From Sphagnum compactum (Eukaryota; Bryophyta; Sphagnopsida; Sphagnales): a DNA stretch of 64,000 bases. The position numbers were made by a program, and so were the translations under genes. The notes beneath the pieces are model-generated. The model did not search any database and had not been told where the DNA came from. It saw only the letters and a program-made list of their open reading frames with translations. The stretch covers positions 5,146,001 through 5,210,000 of the forward strand of contig OZ234497.1 in NCBI GenBank assembly GCA_965153455.1, given 5' to 3'. Position 1 is the first letter of the stretch; the number at the start of each line of letters is the position of its first letter. Below are positions 36,451-50,342 of the stretch, in pieces.

Positions 36451-39400
36451 ATGGAGACTATCGATGCCTCCTCACGAGGGCAGCAGCAGGTGATGGAGCT
36501 CCTCATGCCGGCGACAATGGCGGCAGGGCTTTCTCTCGCGACATGGCTCGTGTTGCCCAGATTGCTGCGCCGATGTCACTCCTACGTGGAGTCTGGCCCC
36601 AAGGCTCGTATCCTGGGACGCGCGCAGCAGCAGGATCACGGCGTCAAGGAGAAACCGCCAACACCTCCAGTTTCGTATGAAACGAGCTTGTTCGGTGCAT
36701 TGGAGGATCCCGCGCGTCTGCTCGCCACCACCATTACCTTCAGCTACCTGTAAGTCCATCCGATTCTATTACCCAATCCAGTCCCCCATTGCTTCTTTTG
36801 GGTCACGCTACAAACCATAGAAGGTTCCGGGGTCTTCATCGACATGGAGATTTTGGTTGATCCTGTCTTGAAGAAATTGAAGACATTTGGATTCCTTATC
36901 ACACGAATTTTGCTTCTTTCAACCATGCTCAGGAATGTTGTTGGATTTCTTCCAGAGGTGGTTTAGTAGCGCCCAGGTCGCTGGGATTGCAATACCTATC
37001 GCAGTTTCGGGCAGGCACCACGGTGGTGAGCTTGGTGTGGTTCCTGTACGGGTGGAAGAGGAATGTGTTCTCGCGGATCATGTCTTCTGGACGTTCGCTT
37101 CCGCAGTCGGAGAGGGAACGGTACCTGATGATGGACAGGATCTTGTCGGTTGGAATGCTGCTGTTGGGAGCCATGGCGCTTGCCGAGTCGTGCGGGGTGG
37201 CTGTGCAGTCCGTTCTCACTGTGGGGGGCATCGGAGGTATGTATAAGGAGCGGGTCTTTATGCTTTGTAAAACCCTAGACAGTGGGCTTCACTGGATTCA
37301 GGCCTGCACTCGGCTCTGCCTCACATGGGCCCTTATTCTGGTAAAGCCTGAGGCACTGCCTCGGGCTTTACCCTACATCCTTAGCGAAAGATTTCTGACA
37401 AATTTTCTGTCTGACATTGACAATGAATGGAAAATAACAAACGAAACACAATTCCCAGGTCTTTACGACCCCAAAAGAAGTGTTCTATTGTTAACCTATG
37501 CCCATCCTTGAACTGAGGAGTTGTTGAATTCCATAGCCAGAACCTTAAAAACAGAGGGCCTTAACCAGTTGGATTGATGTAAAGAGTGATCAATAGGGGG
37601 TTCAAAGGTTGATTATGTTGTCCATATCAGCTATGATTTGAAGTCCACTTACGTTTTGGATAATGTGATTAGTGAGCTCTGAACACCCTAGTTTCATTTT
37701 ATTCCTTATCTCAAGATTATTTTGCTGATTATTACTCAAATGCTTCCGTAGTGACTCTTGAGAACTTGCACTTCTAGACATCTAGATTGCTAAAGGGTAA
37801 AAGTTCATTGTCATAAAACCAAACCCTACTGTCACTTACTAAAGTCTGTCACCAAGGGGTGTGAAAGTGTCATAAGACTGACTATTGAATCAGAGAAGAT
37901 CCGAAATTATAATTTACAGTGGAGTTTTGAATCATCAATGATTAAACGTCAATCCAATCGTACACAACCAGGTTATATTTGACATAATCACTTATTGAAA
38001 TAATTGATTTTTGCTAAGAATGATTAGAAGATAATCAGCCTTTCAACACCCCCTCCTCATAATGCCTCTAACAACCAAATTGTGCTCAATCTTAGAAATT
38101 CTAACTAGCATCATGATTTGAGTGTCAAGAACATTCAACAAGATCATGGCTGTTTTTTCTCTTATAGGCTTTGTGTCCATTTCTGCAATCTACAATCCAT
38201 GTGTTTTAGATTCACAGAAATGCATTTCACTGGATAACAGGTGTGGCGACAGCGTTTGCTGCAAAGGACCTTCTTGGAAACATGCTTAGCGGGGTGTCTC
38301 TCCAGTTCTTAAGGCCCTTCTCTGTGGGTGACTTCATACGTGTGAGAGCATCTTCACCCACACCCCTTATTTTGATCTCTGCCATTGTTTGTCAGATTCA
38401 ACATCGAGTGTTTATTGTTTCCCATCCCCACTCATAAACATCAGAAATTGAACAAGATGTTTAAATGTCACCACCTGGACCAATCATCAGGTCCAGCCAG
38501 TCCAAAGCAGTCAGTCATTTTCTTTTAATGGGCATTATGGAGAGCATTCTATCTTGTGCATATTTCCAGGCCCAAACTCCAAACTGTTTCACACTATTTA
38601 AAGGCATCCAAAATGGAGTGCATAGGCCATTTTAATACTGCCAGTGGAGATGCTCTAAGTGAATGTGGTCTTTTTTCATTTCCAACTTCTAGCCCATGTT
38701 GTCCTTTGTGTGGGCTATGGAATAATCTTGACCCAATCAACATGATTTTCTTGGGATGCATAAAAACCCAGTCCGATCTCTTTTAGTGTATGTGGAGTTT
38801 GCATTACAAAGCGCAATTTTACCTCCACCAAGAGGCAGACTTTTTGTAAAGCAAGAGTGGGCATTTCATGTTTCGAAACCTGTCTCATTTAAAAACTTTC
38901 CTGTTATACCCACCAGCCATCATCAGAAATTAAAAAAAAACAAACCAGACCAGGTTATTATGCTCAGTAAAGCCCGCTGCCTTGGGCTTTTACCTACATG
39001 TAAATCACTTTGCTTTTGGATGCAGGAAACTGCTCAAAGTGCCATTTCTTTTTGACAATTTTATGCACTTAAAACTTGTGTTGTTTTCTCTGATGTTTGT
39101 GTTTCTACATTTTGGCTATTGCAGGCAGGAGCAATCAGTGGGCAGGTGGTGGACATTGGGCTGCATTCAACACAAATGATCAACTCTGAGAAATACCCCA
39201 TCATTGTGCCCAATTCTTTCTTCTCTAGTGAGGTAAAATGTAAAGTCCAGTATTGTGGGGTTCTTTGAATTTGTTTGTAACCTCATGTTCTGTTTTCTTT
39301 TTTTTTAAAGCAATCAAAAAACCTCTGGTTCAGCTTTTTTATTCTTCTTTAAATTTCAGAATTGCAGAACCTCCTGGTTCCCGTTTTTTGAATACTTTTA

Positions 39401-40632
39401 GAATCAAAAGAACCTCTGGTTCCAGGTTTTTAAAATATTTCAAGGAACTAACGGTTTTCACAAAAGTACTGACAAAGAACCAGAAGCTTAGGGGGGAGGT
39501 TCTTTGATTTTTTTCAAACTCCATTCAAACATCAAAACCACTCCTATAATTGTTGAGGACCATTGGCCAAGGGTAAGAACTAAGAACCCATTTTTTGATT
39601 TTTGAGAGCTGCCGATCAAGGATACATATATACCCTACCCTTACCCACCAGTTCCAGAAAGAGAGAACTGCCTAACACTGGTAAAATCCAGTTTGTGAAT
39701 TGGATTTTTCCAAGTCTGGTTGTATTCAACATTGGAGTGTTCCTGAGCAACACATTTCTTGACAGCTTCTTAGCTTTGGAACCAAAGCTGGAGCTCTGGA
39801 GAATGTGATTGTTTCTCTAAGAAAAGCAACCAGGTGGTGCTATTCCCAACATTCAGAAAGATGTTGCATCATGTTGTGACAGTTTCCACTTTGACACTTT
39901 ATAGAGAAGTTTTTTATTGCTCAAGGTCTTTTGTTACCCAAACCTGAACAGAGGAATCAACTGTTTCCAGGAGATGTTTTGAAATCTTTGCCTCTGGTGT
40001 TGTTTCAAATGTGCTAACTTGATGGACATAATATTTGTGTGATGATGACAGGTGATTGTGAACATGTCAAGGATACAGTGGCGAGGCTTGGCTCTGAACC
40101 TGCCAGTCAAGCTAAAAGACTTCAACAAAATGCTGTCTATAAATGCGGCTGTGCGAGAAATGCTTCATTCCCATCCAAAGATTTACTTGGAGAATGAGAA
40201 TCCTCGTTGCAATGTTTCTCAAGTTGGGCCAGCATCTTTTGAGCTGGCCATCACTTGTGACCTCAAACCTATGGTAACACACTGTCAACTCAGGATCCCT
40301 TTTTTTAAAGCTCCACAAACCATGCAATAGCAATGGAAATGGATATCGAACCTTAACATCTGAACTTTACAAGAACATTGCACATTTGTTGTCCAGTTTG
40401 TGAAATTCTCTCAAATCTATCCTGTGTGGGAAGATGGGCCACTGATGCCCTCTCTTCTGAAGATGGGGGCTAGAATTGAGTATACTTTTCTTTGTGTCCA
40501 TTCTACTGACCTAACATGTTTCTCTATTGGATGCAGAGCACAGATGAATTCTTATTGACAGAGGATGAGATTTTGATGGAGATTTCAAATATTGTCACCA
40601 GATCAGGTGCAGCTTTAGGGACTAGCATGTAG
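36451..40632 (+). CDS. MSL1: MscS-like mechanosensitive ion channel, MSL1 (organellar) class
   Basis: This channel opens with membrane tension. MSL1-type members sit in the mitochondrial inner membrane and related ones in plastids. Exons: 36451-36749, 36956-37236, 38241-38341, 39125-39232, 40052-40273, 40537-40632, all in phase, giving 368 aa. Membrane-like segments lie near residues 22-40, 85-105, 125-145 and 155-185, followed by the pore-lining MscS helix at about 190-224 (VGGIGGVATAFAAKDLLGN, then PFSVGD) and the soluble beta domain (VPNSFFSSE). The sequence resembles remembered Arabidopsis MSL1 (FGALEDPARL, ALAESCGVAVQSVLTVGG). It is shorter than the ~500-aa Arabidopsis protein because the N-terminus is short; the transit peptide may be only residues 1-50, or an upstream exon may be missing. 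Introns 2-4 are about 0.8-1.0 kb and hold repeats. Confidence 0.9.
37340..37372. repeat. Near-perfect hairpin in MSL intron 2
   Basis: GGTAAAGCCTGAGGCA pairs with TGCCTCGGGCTTTACC across a single-base spacer with one mismatch. A related copy lies in intron 3 at about 38966-38993 (GTAAAGCCCGCTGCC, CTTGGGCTTTTACC), and both are followed by CTACAT. They look like copies of one small palindromic element. Confidence 0.7.
39310..39505 (+). repeat. Degenerate AGAACCTCTGGTTC repeats in MSL intron 4
   Basis: The phrase (A)AACCTC(T/C)TGGTTC followed by a T-rich tract recurs at about 39318, 39365 and 39410, with an inverted echo near 39475-39510. Similar phrases recur at about 41110-41245 and 57836-57950, each ending near CACAACACTGG. 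This suggests an interspersed family. No coding content. Confidence 0.45.
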
Positions 40633-43600
40633 ATCACCATTGTTTCCATGTTTGATGTGTATTGTGTTTAACCGTGTATCTAGAATCCTGTTTAATGGGA
40701 GAAATAGTACTCCCAATCCATCCAAGTATAGATTTGTCTTCAATGTATATATATGGTGAGAACCGTGGTGGAAGAAAGTTGAAATTTTAGTTTCACATAT
40801 TTTGCAATATCAGTTGGATTTTTGTGTTCTCACAGTAACACATTTTTCCTCTGTGTGGGTGATTGAAGGTAAAGATTGAAGGTAAAGATTGGAGTTAGAT
40901 GAGAGTTTTGATGGTTGATTTGCAGGGCCTCTTTCTTATATCGTAGAAACTAATATTGAACATAAGGTTAGACGGTTCCACTGACGTTTTAAAAGAGACA
41001 TTAAAACATTGGGTATTTTTATCCCTGTTCTTGCAGATATGTGACAATGATGCTAACAGAATGCCATTATCCTCTATTACTAATGATAGTATAGATAACT
41101 GCAGGTTTTTGAAATAACTGGGACAGATGGTTCTTTGATTCTGATGTTTTCAAAAAACTGCAGCCAGTGATTCTCTGATTTTGAAATTTTTTAAGAACCA
41201 GAACCAATGATTCGTTAAAAGTTCAAATACCGCACAACACTGGTGTTGATTATATCCAAGATAGAGTCGAAATGCAATACCCAAATGTTCCAAGACATAT
41301 AAGTTGCTGCAACCGTTACATCTTGAGCATGATTCTCACAATAGATATGCTAATGCATCTCACAAATGCCAATGAAATTTCACATGACAGGTCTACTACA
41401 ATTACATGTAGTTTCCGAATTTCTCCAAATTTGGGCTGGTCGATGATGTGATGATTCTTGCACTACTACATGGCTCCTGATTTCTTGTCCATTCAGCGGA
41501 GGGCTGAAATTCCCGCATTTGTGGAAAACCTAAACTTGGTAATTAAAAAAGATGGATGTCTGCAAAGACAAAACTGGTGAAATTTATGATGTGATATGGG
41601 AGGGTTTTGATCACCAGAATTGAGGAAAAAATTGGTAAAATTCACCAGATTTCTATAATTTGAATTTCAGTGTGTTTCCATGAATATAGAAGGTTGATTA
41701 AAAGATTTTACTCCACATCTGATTTATAGCCAGATTTGGCTAAATCTTCCTAGGGATGATCCCCATTTTTTCTATACCTGCCTATTGGATGATCACCACT
41801 CAGATTACATAAAGAAATTCCTAAACAAAGACAGTGGTTGGAACCAATTGGTGCCCTATTAGTGCACTACCCACTAGAGAGTGCACTACCTAACATAAAT
41901 GATATACCTATATCTACCCATACCATTGGCCTTGTGAACAAAGTAAATGTTAATCATTTACCTTCACCCTTTACTTGAATGGATAATTTTGCCAAACTAG
42001 CATATGTCTTTTCGCATATGGCTCTTTGTTGTTACAAATGATTAATGGAAAAAATGAATTGATTTTGTGAAATTTGAGTTCCATTCCAATGAAAATGTTG
42101 AACGGCATTTGCATGCAACTTGAATTTAAATTTAACTAAATTGAATTCAAATTTTATTGAAATTGGTGCCAAAGGTATTTAAAATGTGTTCATAACTATG
42201 GCGTTGAGAAAAAAAATTGAAAATTGAAAATCTAGAAAGATACTTTTTTATTTTTCTTTATTTGAGAATTGAATAAACAAATTCCAATTTGGAATTGTTG
42301 TACAAAAGACACCTTATGGAACCTAAAATACCTAAATTGGCTTTAATGAGTTATCATTGTTGGAATCTTAATTTTTCTTTAATGTTTAATGAGTTGATAT
42401 ATAAAATCAATATGCTTATCTAACATTTATTCATTAATTTGTAAACTCTATTGTAGCATGGGGTCAATTTCATAAAAAAATGAATATTTTGTTTTTCAAA
42501 AAGTCATTTCATTTTAGCATAATAAAATTATTTATTTTTTCATCCATTTGAAGTTGGAATTTTCTTGACATTTGTCACATGTTGGATGTACATATTAAAA
42601 TTACCTACCAAGTGGATGTATGTACCTATCAATATAACTTTGTCAAGATCAAGAATCAATTATAGTTTTTTCTGACAAGATCAACAAATATTTGGAAATC
42701 TACAAATCAAAACATAGCCTATTGTCATCTCATTTTGTATCAAGTTGTTAAAGTCATTGGAATGTCTTATGCAAGATTTGGAGATGGAAAGGAAGGTTTT
42801 TAAACATATATATTTTTTGATTTGTCAAAAGTCTTTTTGAGTTGTGAATGTTAAGAAATTTTTTTAACATGATTTTGGTGAATGCTTCTATAGGTGCTTG
42901 TGACTTTTTTTAATTTCACCTTTTGGCATCTACCTTGTTACAATATTTGTTTTCTTTACCTACAACCACAACAATATATCCACCAATAAGCATATTTCAA
43001 AAAACTACAATGAAAAATATATATACAAGTATGAATATTCATAATCTCATTCTTATCTTCTTTTAAGCCTATTCCTTATTGCATCAAAATGGTTTTAGGT
43101 CGAGGTTTACAACCTTGTTCATCAAGTCACCATTCTTCTTTAACCACCTATGTCATTTTTTATAGTGTTCATAGAATTGACACTCTTTTGGATGATTTGC
43201 ATATGTGTCTTTGCTTTGGGTAGTGTAAACCTCTCCCTATTTCCAATTGCACCAAATCACTAACAAGGAGACTTAAAAATTCAAGATAATGGCACACTAG
43301 ACCATGATCTCCAAGTTTTTCAAAAGATTGGAAGGGAAGAACATGAAGAGGTGTTGTGTCATGAAACAAAAATGTTGGTACCTAAAAATGAATGAGAAGA
43401 CAAATCTACAAAAGGCCACAATGGAGATAACTAAGCACCTAGTTGGAATGCCAAAATTACAACCTCAATTGACATTACATTCACTTGGCAAATAAATCAA
43501 ACAATAAAGTGATAAAAAGCAAGTAGCCAAAGGCCCAAGAAGAAAAGAGGTACCTATAGAAAATGGTTTGACCCACAACTTTGACCTTCAATTTAGATTA

Positions 43601-45628
43601 TGGTGGAAAAACACATGAATTTAACAAGTGTTTTACACTATCTATGAACATTCATTAGAAGAAAAATGTGTTATTTACGATCGGCCTATACAACTACATT
43701 TTAGTCGCTTGCATCATATACAACTACCCTAATTGATTTGGACAAGTCAGATGCATCTTTTGTTGTAGACGATAAAGGAAGTTGAAGTTAACATATACGA
43801 TTTCATCCATATGTGAAATGTATGGTATGGTCAATGCAATTGCCATGCAACTAGCATGTGATTAAATTGGTGGACCTTACATTGTGCCATGTGTACAACT
43901 AACAACAAATGTCAGTATGAGACATGGCATGTTTATTAACCTAAGGAGATTTAGCTTAAACTAGTGAAGTGGTCTTTAACAAATTAAAGGGGGACACATG
44001 GCAATTTGTAGGTTATTTTTTGATAGAATTCCAAAATGACATGTGATAATTTGTAAGTTAATCTTCTATCGAATTACAAGGAAACATTTGACAATTTATA
44101 GGTAGCCTAAGGAAGCTTAAGGTACTTAGGCTTAATCCACATAGGTAGGTTAGTAGGTTGGCTTATTTACTTGTCTACCTAGCCTAACCCTTCCCACGTA
44201 CATTAGGTAGGTAGGTCTAGGCTAAGCAGCTAGCTAAATAGGCCTAAGTTAGGAAGTAGTTTAGGTTTTGAAATCCTATTTAATTTTAAGTTTAACCTTT
44301 AAAGTTCAAGCTTATTTGATTGGTTCATTCCAAATGGCACTTGGTTTTTAATGTTATTTATGTATTTTCAATGGTCTATTAATGTACTTATTTATATAAT
44401 TTCCAAATTTGAAAGCAAAAACAAAAGATATGGGATTTAAGTTTTTTGTTGCAACTTAATCGCATGTACTAACAACTATTAATTAATTAACTATGTTAGG
44501 TTAGGCTAGGTTAAATTAGGTACTTATGTTAGGTTTAGTTTAGTCTAGCCCCTAACTATATCCTTTATTAAAAGTAATCAAATTTAATAGATAGTAATAT
44601 TATAATATTATTAATGTAACTAGTAGTTATATTAATCTTTAATAATAACTCATGTCATATTATTAAATTATTATTAAAATAAATAAATAATATATTTTAA
44701 TACACTAAAATTTTAAAAATAATAATAATTACTATTATTGTTAAATTATTAATGTAGTTAGTGGCTAACTATTTTGTCATTATTACTTTTTCTTATTATT
44801 TCATTTGTTGTGGCTCTTATTATTAGTTTTCATAATAAATATCAAAATCTAGGTTCAAATTATTTTTTCAAATTCAAATCTCAAATTCAAATAAAACTTC
44901 TTAGAATTCAAATATAAAATTTTAAATTGATGTTTTTCAATTTCAAATAATAATTTTCAATTTCAAAATATTAATATAGAATTGATATATTAACATTGTA
45001 TACACACATTATTAATATATGGATAAATATGTATTTATTACATGGGTAATATATCATAAATACAATTTAAATACATGCATAAAAATATACCCTGAAGTCA
45101 CCATAGAATTCCTCTAGGGGTGCAACTAAATTGGTGACTATTGTGACTAATGGGACATGTCAACCTACCCATGGATGAAAATAGACTTAAAACCCATCCA
45201 ACCCATAGGATGAAATTATCAATAGTTGCAATATAGTCATAACATTGACAAAAATAGTTGAAATTTGATTTATAGTTGTAAATGCTCTCAAAACTCGTCA
45301 CAAACAATTACAAGTTGCATGTCATTACAAATAAAATGGTTGCATTTTGGCTAATTTCTATTAATGATTCCACAAAAAACCACAAAAACACACGTCCATT
45401 CGACAAATTGACAAAATCATTCTAGCAAAATGGTTCACATCTAATGGAAGGCTCAAACCAAGGATTCAAAATTCAATAGAGAGTGGTATTGCTTTCATAG
45501 GGTCATAATTCAACATGTTGCAATACTTAAGCGTATGTTTGAATTGAAGGAAAACTTTCAATCTTTACTACAAAACATCAAAACATCTTGACAAGTTTTG
45601 TTAGGACCCATAGTCCAACCCATCATCC
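40633..45628. other. AT-rich intergenic DNA downstream of MSL
   Basis: I see no gene or RNA here. It includes a copy of the GGTTCT-type repeat (about 41110-41245), a TAGG/CCTA-rich segment at about 44100-44270 and an extremely AT-rich block at about 44580-45080. No clear poly(A) hexamer follows the MSL stop closely. Confidence 0.45.
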
Positions 45629-46330
45629 ATGTTTTTTTTTAACACAAAGTTTGAATCATTAACTGATTCATTCAAGGTTACATTACAATGGGTGAGACAT
45701 TTTATCAAAGCGACTTTAGGTTGGTCATCAACTATCACAATAACAACAAAACTACCCACCAAATTGGGTAGATCAAGGGACGAAGATGGTTTACATGGTG
45801 GTTTGTCTTATAAAAGCATACAACATCCCTACAACATTAGTTATTAACATAAATTAAACATGTGTTCATCTATTACCTAATAAGGAAAGAGGACATGGGA
45901 GATGAAAAGGAAAAAAGACATAATGTCTTAAGGTAGATTGAGGACAAAAAACAAATTACAATTATAGTATTGTCTTCAACTAATGGAAATTTCTTACCTT
46001 TGTAGATTATTTTCACAAGATCAACAATCAAATGTCTCCCCCCATGAACTATAGGAAAAGTCTCTTGTTTAACAACAAGCTTTCATCTTATGTAATATAT
46101 TACTAATCACTGGTTCACATTTGAAACTTACCAACAATTTCTTGAAAGGGTTTTGATTATTTACATGAAGGATCAAATGTGATAACTAAATTTGTTAGAG
46201 AACCCAAAGATGGTTTAGTTCGTCAATCGCTAATTTGTTCATAAAAGCTTTGAATTCATAGATTGGATGAAACCAAAAATGCCTACAAGATTGTTTGGTG
46301 TTCATACTTAAAAAGTACAAGGAAACTTTA
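45629..46330 (+). pseudogene. Pogo/Tigger-like DDE_1 transposase relic
   Basis: Across frames the plus strand shows, in order, family-like pieces: WVRHFIKATLGWS with T-x-KLP (45690-45770), GKRTWEMKRKKDIM (about 45885-45925), EDKKQITIIVLSSTNGNFLPL (catalytic-core strand, about 45942-46005), TNHWFTFETYQQFLERVL (about 46106-46160) and VHKS-EFIDWMKPKMPT (about 46235-46290). This is the order of the DDE_1 superfamily endonuclease domain found in plant pogo-like elements. Stops and frameshifts separate the pieces. The ends of the element and its inverted repeats were not found. Confidence 0.6.
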
Positions 46331-49300
46331 GCCTACATATGTAATCCTCCAACATCCATTCAAGCATTTTTTCAAGCACCAGTTCCATATGTGAATTTGG
46401 AACTGACATCCTTAATCATCAAGGAACAATTATTGAACAAAATATATATATGTAAAAAACAATGATTTGCAAAGGTTGAGAAAAAATAGGCCTACTTCAA
46501 AACTTCAATCCATATTTTCAGATGGAAGCATTGGGAATGAATGCTATAAAAGTTTTATTCTCATCAAATCTTACACAAGAACTAGAAGTGAATAAAATCA
46601 CAAATCAATGAGCCAAAAACATGTCAAATCGTGTTCAAAATTGTATTTAAAAAAGAATGCCTATGTTATGCCATTTTAATGGCATGTTAATCATGGCAAG
46701 TTGTGTTTTATGACTAATATGGATGTTGAAAAATATAAGTTGAACCTTGTTTCTTTCAATTTTGAATTTTGATTTTAGCAAAGGACCTTTAAACTTGAGC
46801 AAGTGTTCCATCAAACATTATTAGTTTTACAAAGGGGTTTTTGATTTTCATAATGTATAAACTCTTTGATGTTGAATTTTTAAATAATAGGGGACTATAA
46901 GACACATGTAAAAAACACTCAAATTACAAAGAATTTATAACTTGATGTTTTTTTCAAAAAATTAAAAAATTGGGTTTATTTGATGTTCATGAATCTTTTA
47001 TGACATGTAAACATGATATAATGTAAATGGTGTTTAAAAGAAAATTGTAGTTTATAATACAAAAGAATAAACCTCAAAGAAGTTAACATGTTTTGGCATG
47101 ACTTGAAATTGTGATCAATTTTCAAGACAAAACACAGAAATCTAGTTCATAATCTTACATATTTTAAAAATCATATTTATTCAAAAATGATTAACAAAGA
47201 ACATGCGATATATTGGGGACATTATAGTAATGAAAGGTAGTAATTACAAAAAATTAAATTATTTTTTATGAATTTTTTTAGCAAAAGGATCATAGTATAT
47301 AGTCTTTTAAAACAAAATAAACATATTGGTTCACCGATTCATGATTTCACCAGAACTTGTGATCCGATTGACCATAATGATAGTGATATAAACCTTGAAG
47401 AAGATATATAAGAATTATCATGCAACAATGTGTAAACAAAGATCTAGAAATTACAATTTCAAAACTTGCACCTAGTGATGTTAAAAGCATTTTCAAGTTG
47501 AAAGACCTTGCTAAAAAGAAGTAGGATGATTTCGGTGCATGATTAAATTCTACACATGATCAAAGACAAGAAACAAACCATACTTGGACATTAATGCAAA
47601 TTCATATGAAACTTTGCTTCTCTCTTCCCTCACATACTACCCACATTCTACAATTTCCCCTTAACACATACTTAAAATACATAAGATAAAAAAGGTTGAG
47701 GTGTCCCAGAAACAAGAACAAAGCTTTGAACACCCTTTCAAGTGCTAGTTTTTATTCAAAAGTAGTATTACTATGGCATTCTCAAACAACATTTTGGAAA
47801 AATTGATATTCAACAAAATTGATACTGGCCATTTTTCTTTCAATTTCTACTACCTTGTGTTACTCTTTTTAAGAGACTATAAGTTTCTTCTTGCTACATA
47901 GGTTCTAGAGTTTACTAATCTCTTGAGACCTTGCTTGGTCCCTATGTTAATTTCTACACAATTTTTAAAGATGCAAACTGTAGTAGTTTAAGCTTTTAGA
48001 TTTGATGTATTGCTTGGAAAGAAACATTTAAGATTTTAACAAAGAAACCACAATTGTCAATTGTACCCTTGACACATGCTTATCCATCACCTAGCTTTGC
48101 AAATACACAAATCATTGTATGCATGATCAAAGAGCTTCGTAATCATTTTAAGGCATGACTTCATCAAAAACATAATTGTAATAAAGTCAGAGACATGGTA
48201 AAAACCCCAAATTAAAAAATAAAATTCTTTTGAATATTATAAATAGCCCATGCTTAGACTAAATGAGGGTCTCTCTCTCGTCCAAATCTAACATTTCTTG
48301 AGTTTAATATGACCACTTAAAAAGAGGCCTCACTCAAGAAGGTGAAGGTATCACTATAGGTGCTGGTTCACCGAGGTGCACACACATTCCAAGCGGAACT
48401 GACTACACCGAAAGTGGAATCAGCTGATGGCTGCCTATCCCGCCTTAGAAAAAGCCTGGAACAGAGCCACCACTAGTACATCTAAACAACAAAATGGACG
48501 CCATTGCCAATGCCCTATACCCCAAGGTAGAGTTTAAGGTTGAGGGGTAAAATGTATGGAGTGCCAAAAGGATCATACTTTTATCGGCCTTAGCCTACCA
48601 AGGCAAGGTAGGATATTGTTGTGTTTAGATTCATTATAGAGTATAGTAGCTTAAGGGCTTTTTATAGGCCCCTAGGTAATAATAATAATAGGTCTATTTT
48701 TTTTAATATGAGCATTTTTGAAAGATGATATTTTGGCTTGTGTTGAAATTTGAGATTAGTTATAGAGTTATAATAATAGCTTGAAGGATTTTTAGTTTCT
48801 TTTAGAAGATTTTTGGAAGATTATATTTTTGGCATGTAGAACCTTTTTTGTTTTTTTTTTGTTTTCCCTCAGAGCTCACAATTTCAAAGCCCGTGGGCGT
48901 AGCACGAGGTTTTGGATGGGGGGCAAGGGTTTCAGATTCCGAGCACCAGGGTTTTGATTCCAAGCAAGTGGCTTTGAATTTTGAGGCAAAGGGTGGGTTT
49001 ATTTATTTATTTATTTATTTATTTAATTCAAGCACAGAGTTTTTCTTTCTGAACACACTTGGAATCAAAAACTTCCGAAATGGTGGCTTGAAATTGGGAT
49101 GTGAAAGCACTTGGATATTCTTATAATTTGAGTTTTTTTATAGACATGCTCAACTTGCACGGTTCAAACCTTGTGCTCGGAAGGTTCAAACCTTGTGCTT
49201 GGAATCAAGAACCTCGTTATATGGGGTATTGAAATCATGGGCTCTCCGGAAACAAAATGGTATCTACCTTGAAGCTAATGGAATATTCTGAAGATATACG

Positions 49301-49622
49301 ATCTCTCCCGAGAATGAAAATTTGAGATGAAATTTCTTGTTGTACACCCGGGTGTTCCACACAAGGAACCCATGTGCTTGCAAGGGTTTTACAAGTAATT
49401 TGTCACTCGGCAACAAAGAAATGGGGCGTGGGAAGGACTCATCAAAGGAGTTTTTAATTTTATTTATTTTTGAAATGCCTTGTCTCTTTTTCTTTTCATT
49501 TTTATTCCATGAAACCCACCAAATATCATGAGAGAACAAGTTTTTCTTTTTCTTTTTTGTGGGTTCTTTACTTCACATTACTATAAGAATGGGGTGTTCT
49601 TTAATAAGTGACCGTCCACCTT

Positions 49623-49642
49623 GGGGGGGGGGGGGGGGGGGG
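49623..49642 (+). repeat. Homopolymer G run of 20
   Basis: Twenty consecutive G bases lie in otherwise AT-rich DNA. Such a tract could form G-quadruplex-type structures and is also prone to assembly or base-calling error, so its true length is uncertain. Confidence 0.8.
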
Positions 49643-49702
49643 CTTATTCAGGAACACCCGACTCCTTGGTCATTACCCTACTCATTGATGTTACATTTAA
49701 CA

Positions 49703-49885
49703 ATGAGGTGAGTACCTTAGTACCTTGGCCAGTTTGACAATAATAATATTATTTTCAGAAATGTTGAAATGTTGAAAAATTATTTCGTCCAAATCAAAAA
49801 ATGTTGTGAAGGAAAATAATGAATATTTAAAAATAGTCAATTTGTTGAAATGATTGTTTCAAAATTAATTAATTATTCAAGAGAC
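49703..49885 (+). repeat. Dispersed repeat, copy 2 (partner at 34073-34255)
   Basis: This is collinear with the segment at 34073-34255 through the blocks listed there. The divergence between copies suggests age, and the family cannot be named from two copies. Confidence 0.55.
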
Positions 49886-50234
49886 GTGTTGAAATGGCCA
49901 AGGTACTATGATATTTATTCAGATAACAAAACAAACGTCATCTTTAAAGCAAGTTGTGCACATAATATAAACACATGGACATCACTATTTACCGCCACCA
50001 ATTCATTCACAATTCTTACGGAAGTATCTTATCACTTTTGTACCAGTTCGTCATCACGAGTCACCCCACGATGTTGCCATATGGGTACTATGACCAAACC
50101 CGCCAAACATACAAAGGATGGCCTAGAGAATTGGCACGCGCATTTTGAATATATTGGCTATTCCAAAAAAATCCAACTTTACTTGTCGACTTACGTGCAG
50201 TGATGAATAAGGTTTGGTAGAAAAATGAGTTTTT

Positions 50235-50342
50235 ATGGCCAATAGAAACAAAGTTGAAGTTTGCACGACAACAACTTCTTTCCCAATGGCCAATAGAAAC
50301 AAAGTTGAAGGTTGCACGACAACATCTTCTTTCCCAATGGTC
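50235..50342 (+). repeat. Tandem repeat, 51-bp unit, just over two copies
   Basis: ATGGCCAATAGAAACAAAGT starts at 50235 and 50286, and a third partial copy starts at 50337 (ATGGTCAATA). The two full units differ at only a few bases, suggesting recent duplication. It is non-coding. Confidence 0.85.
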
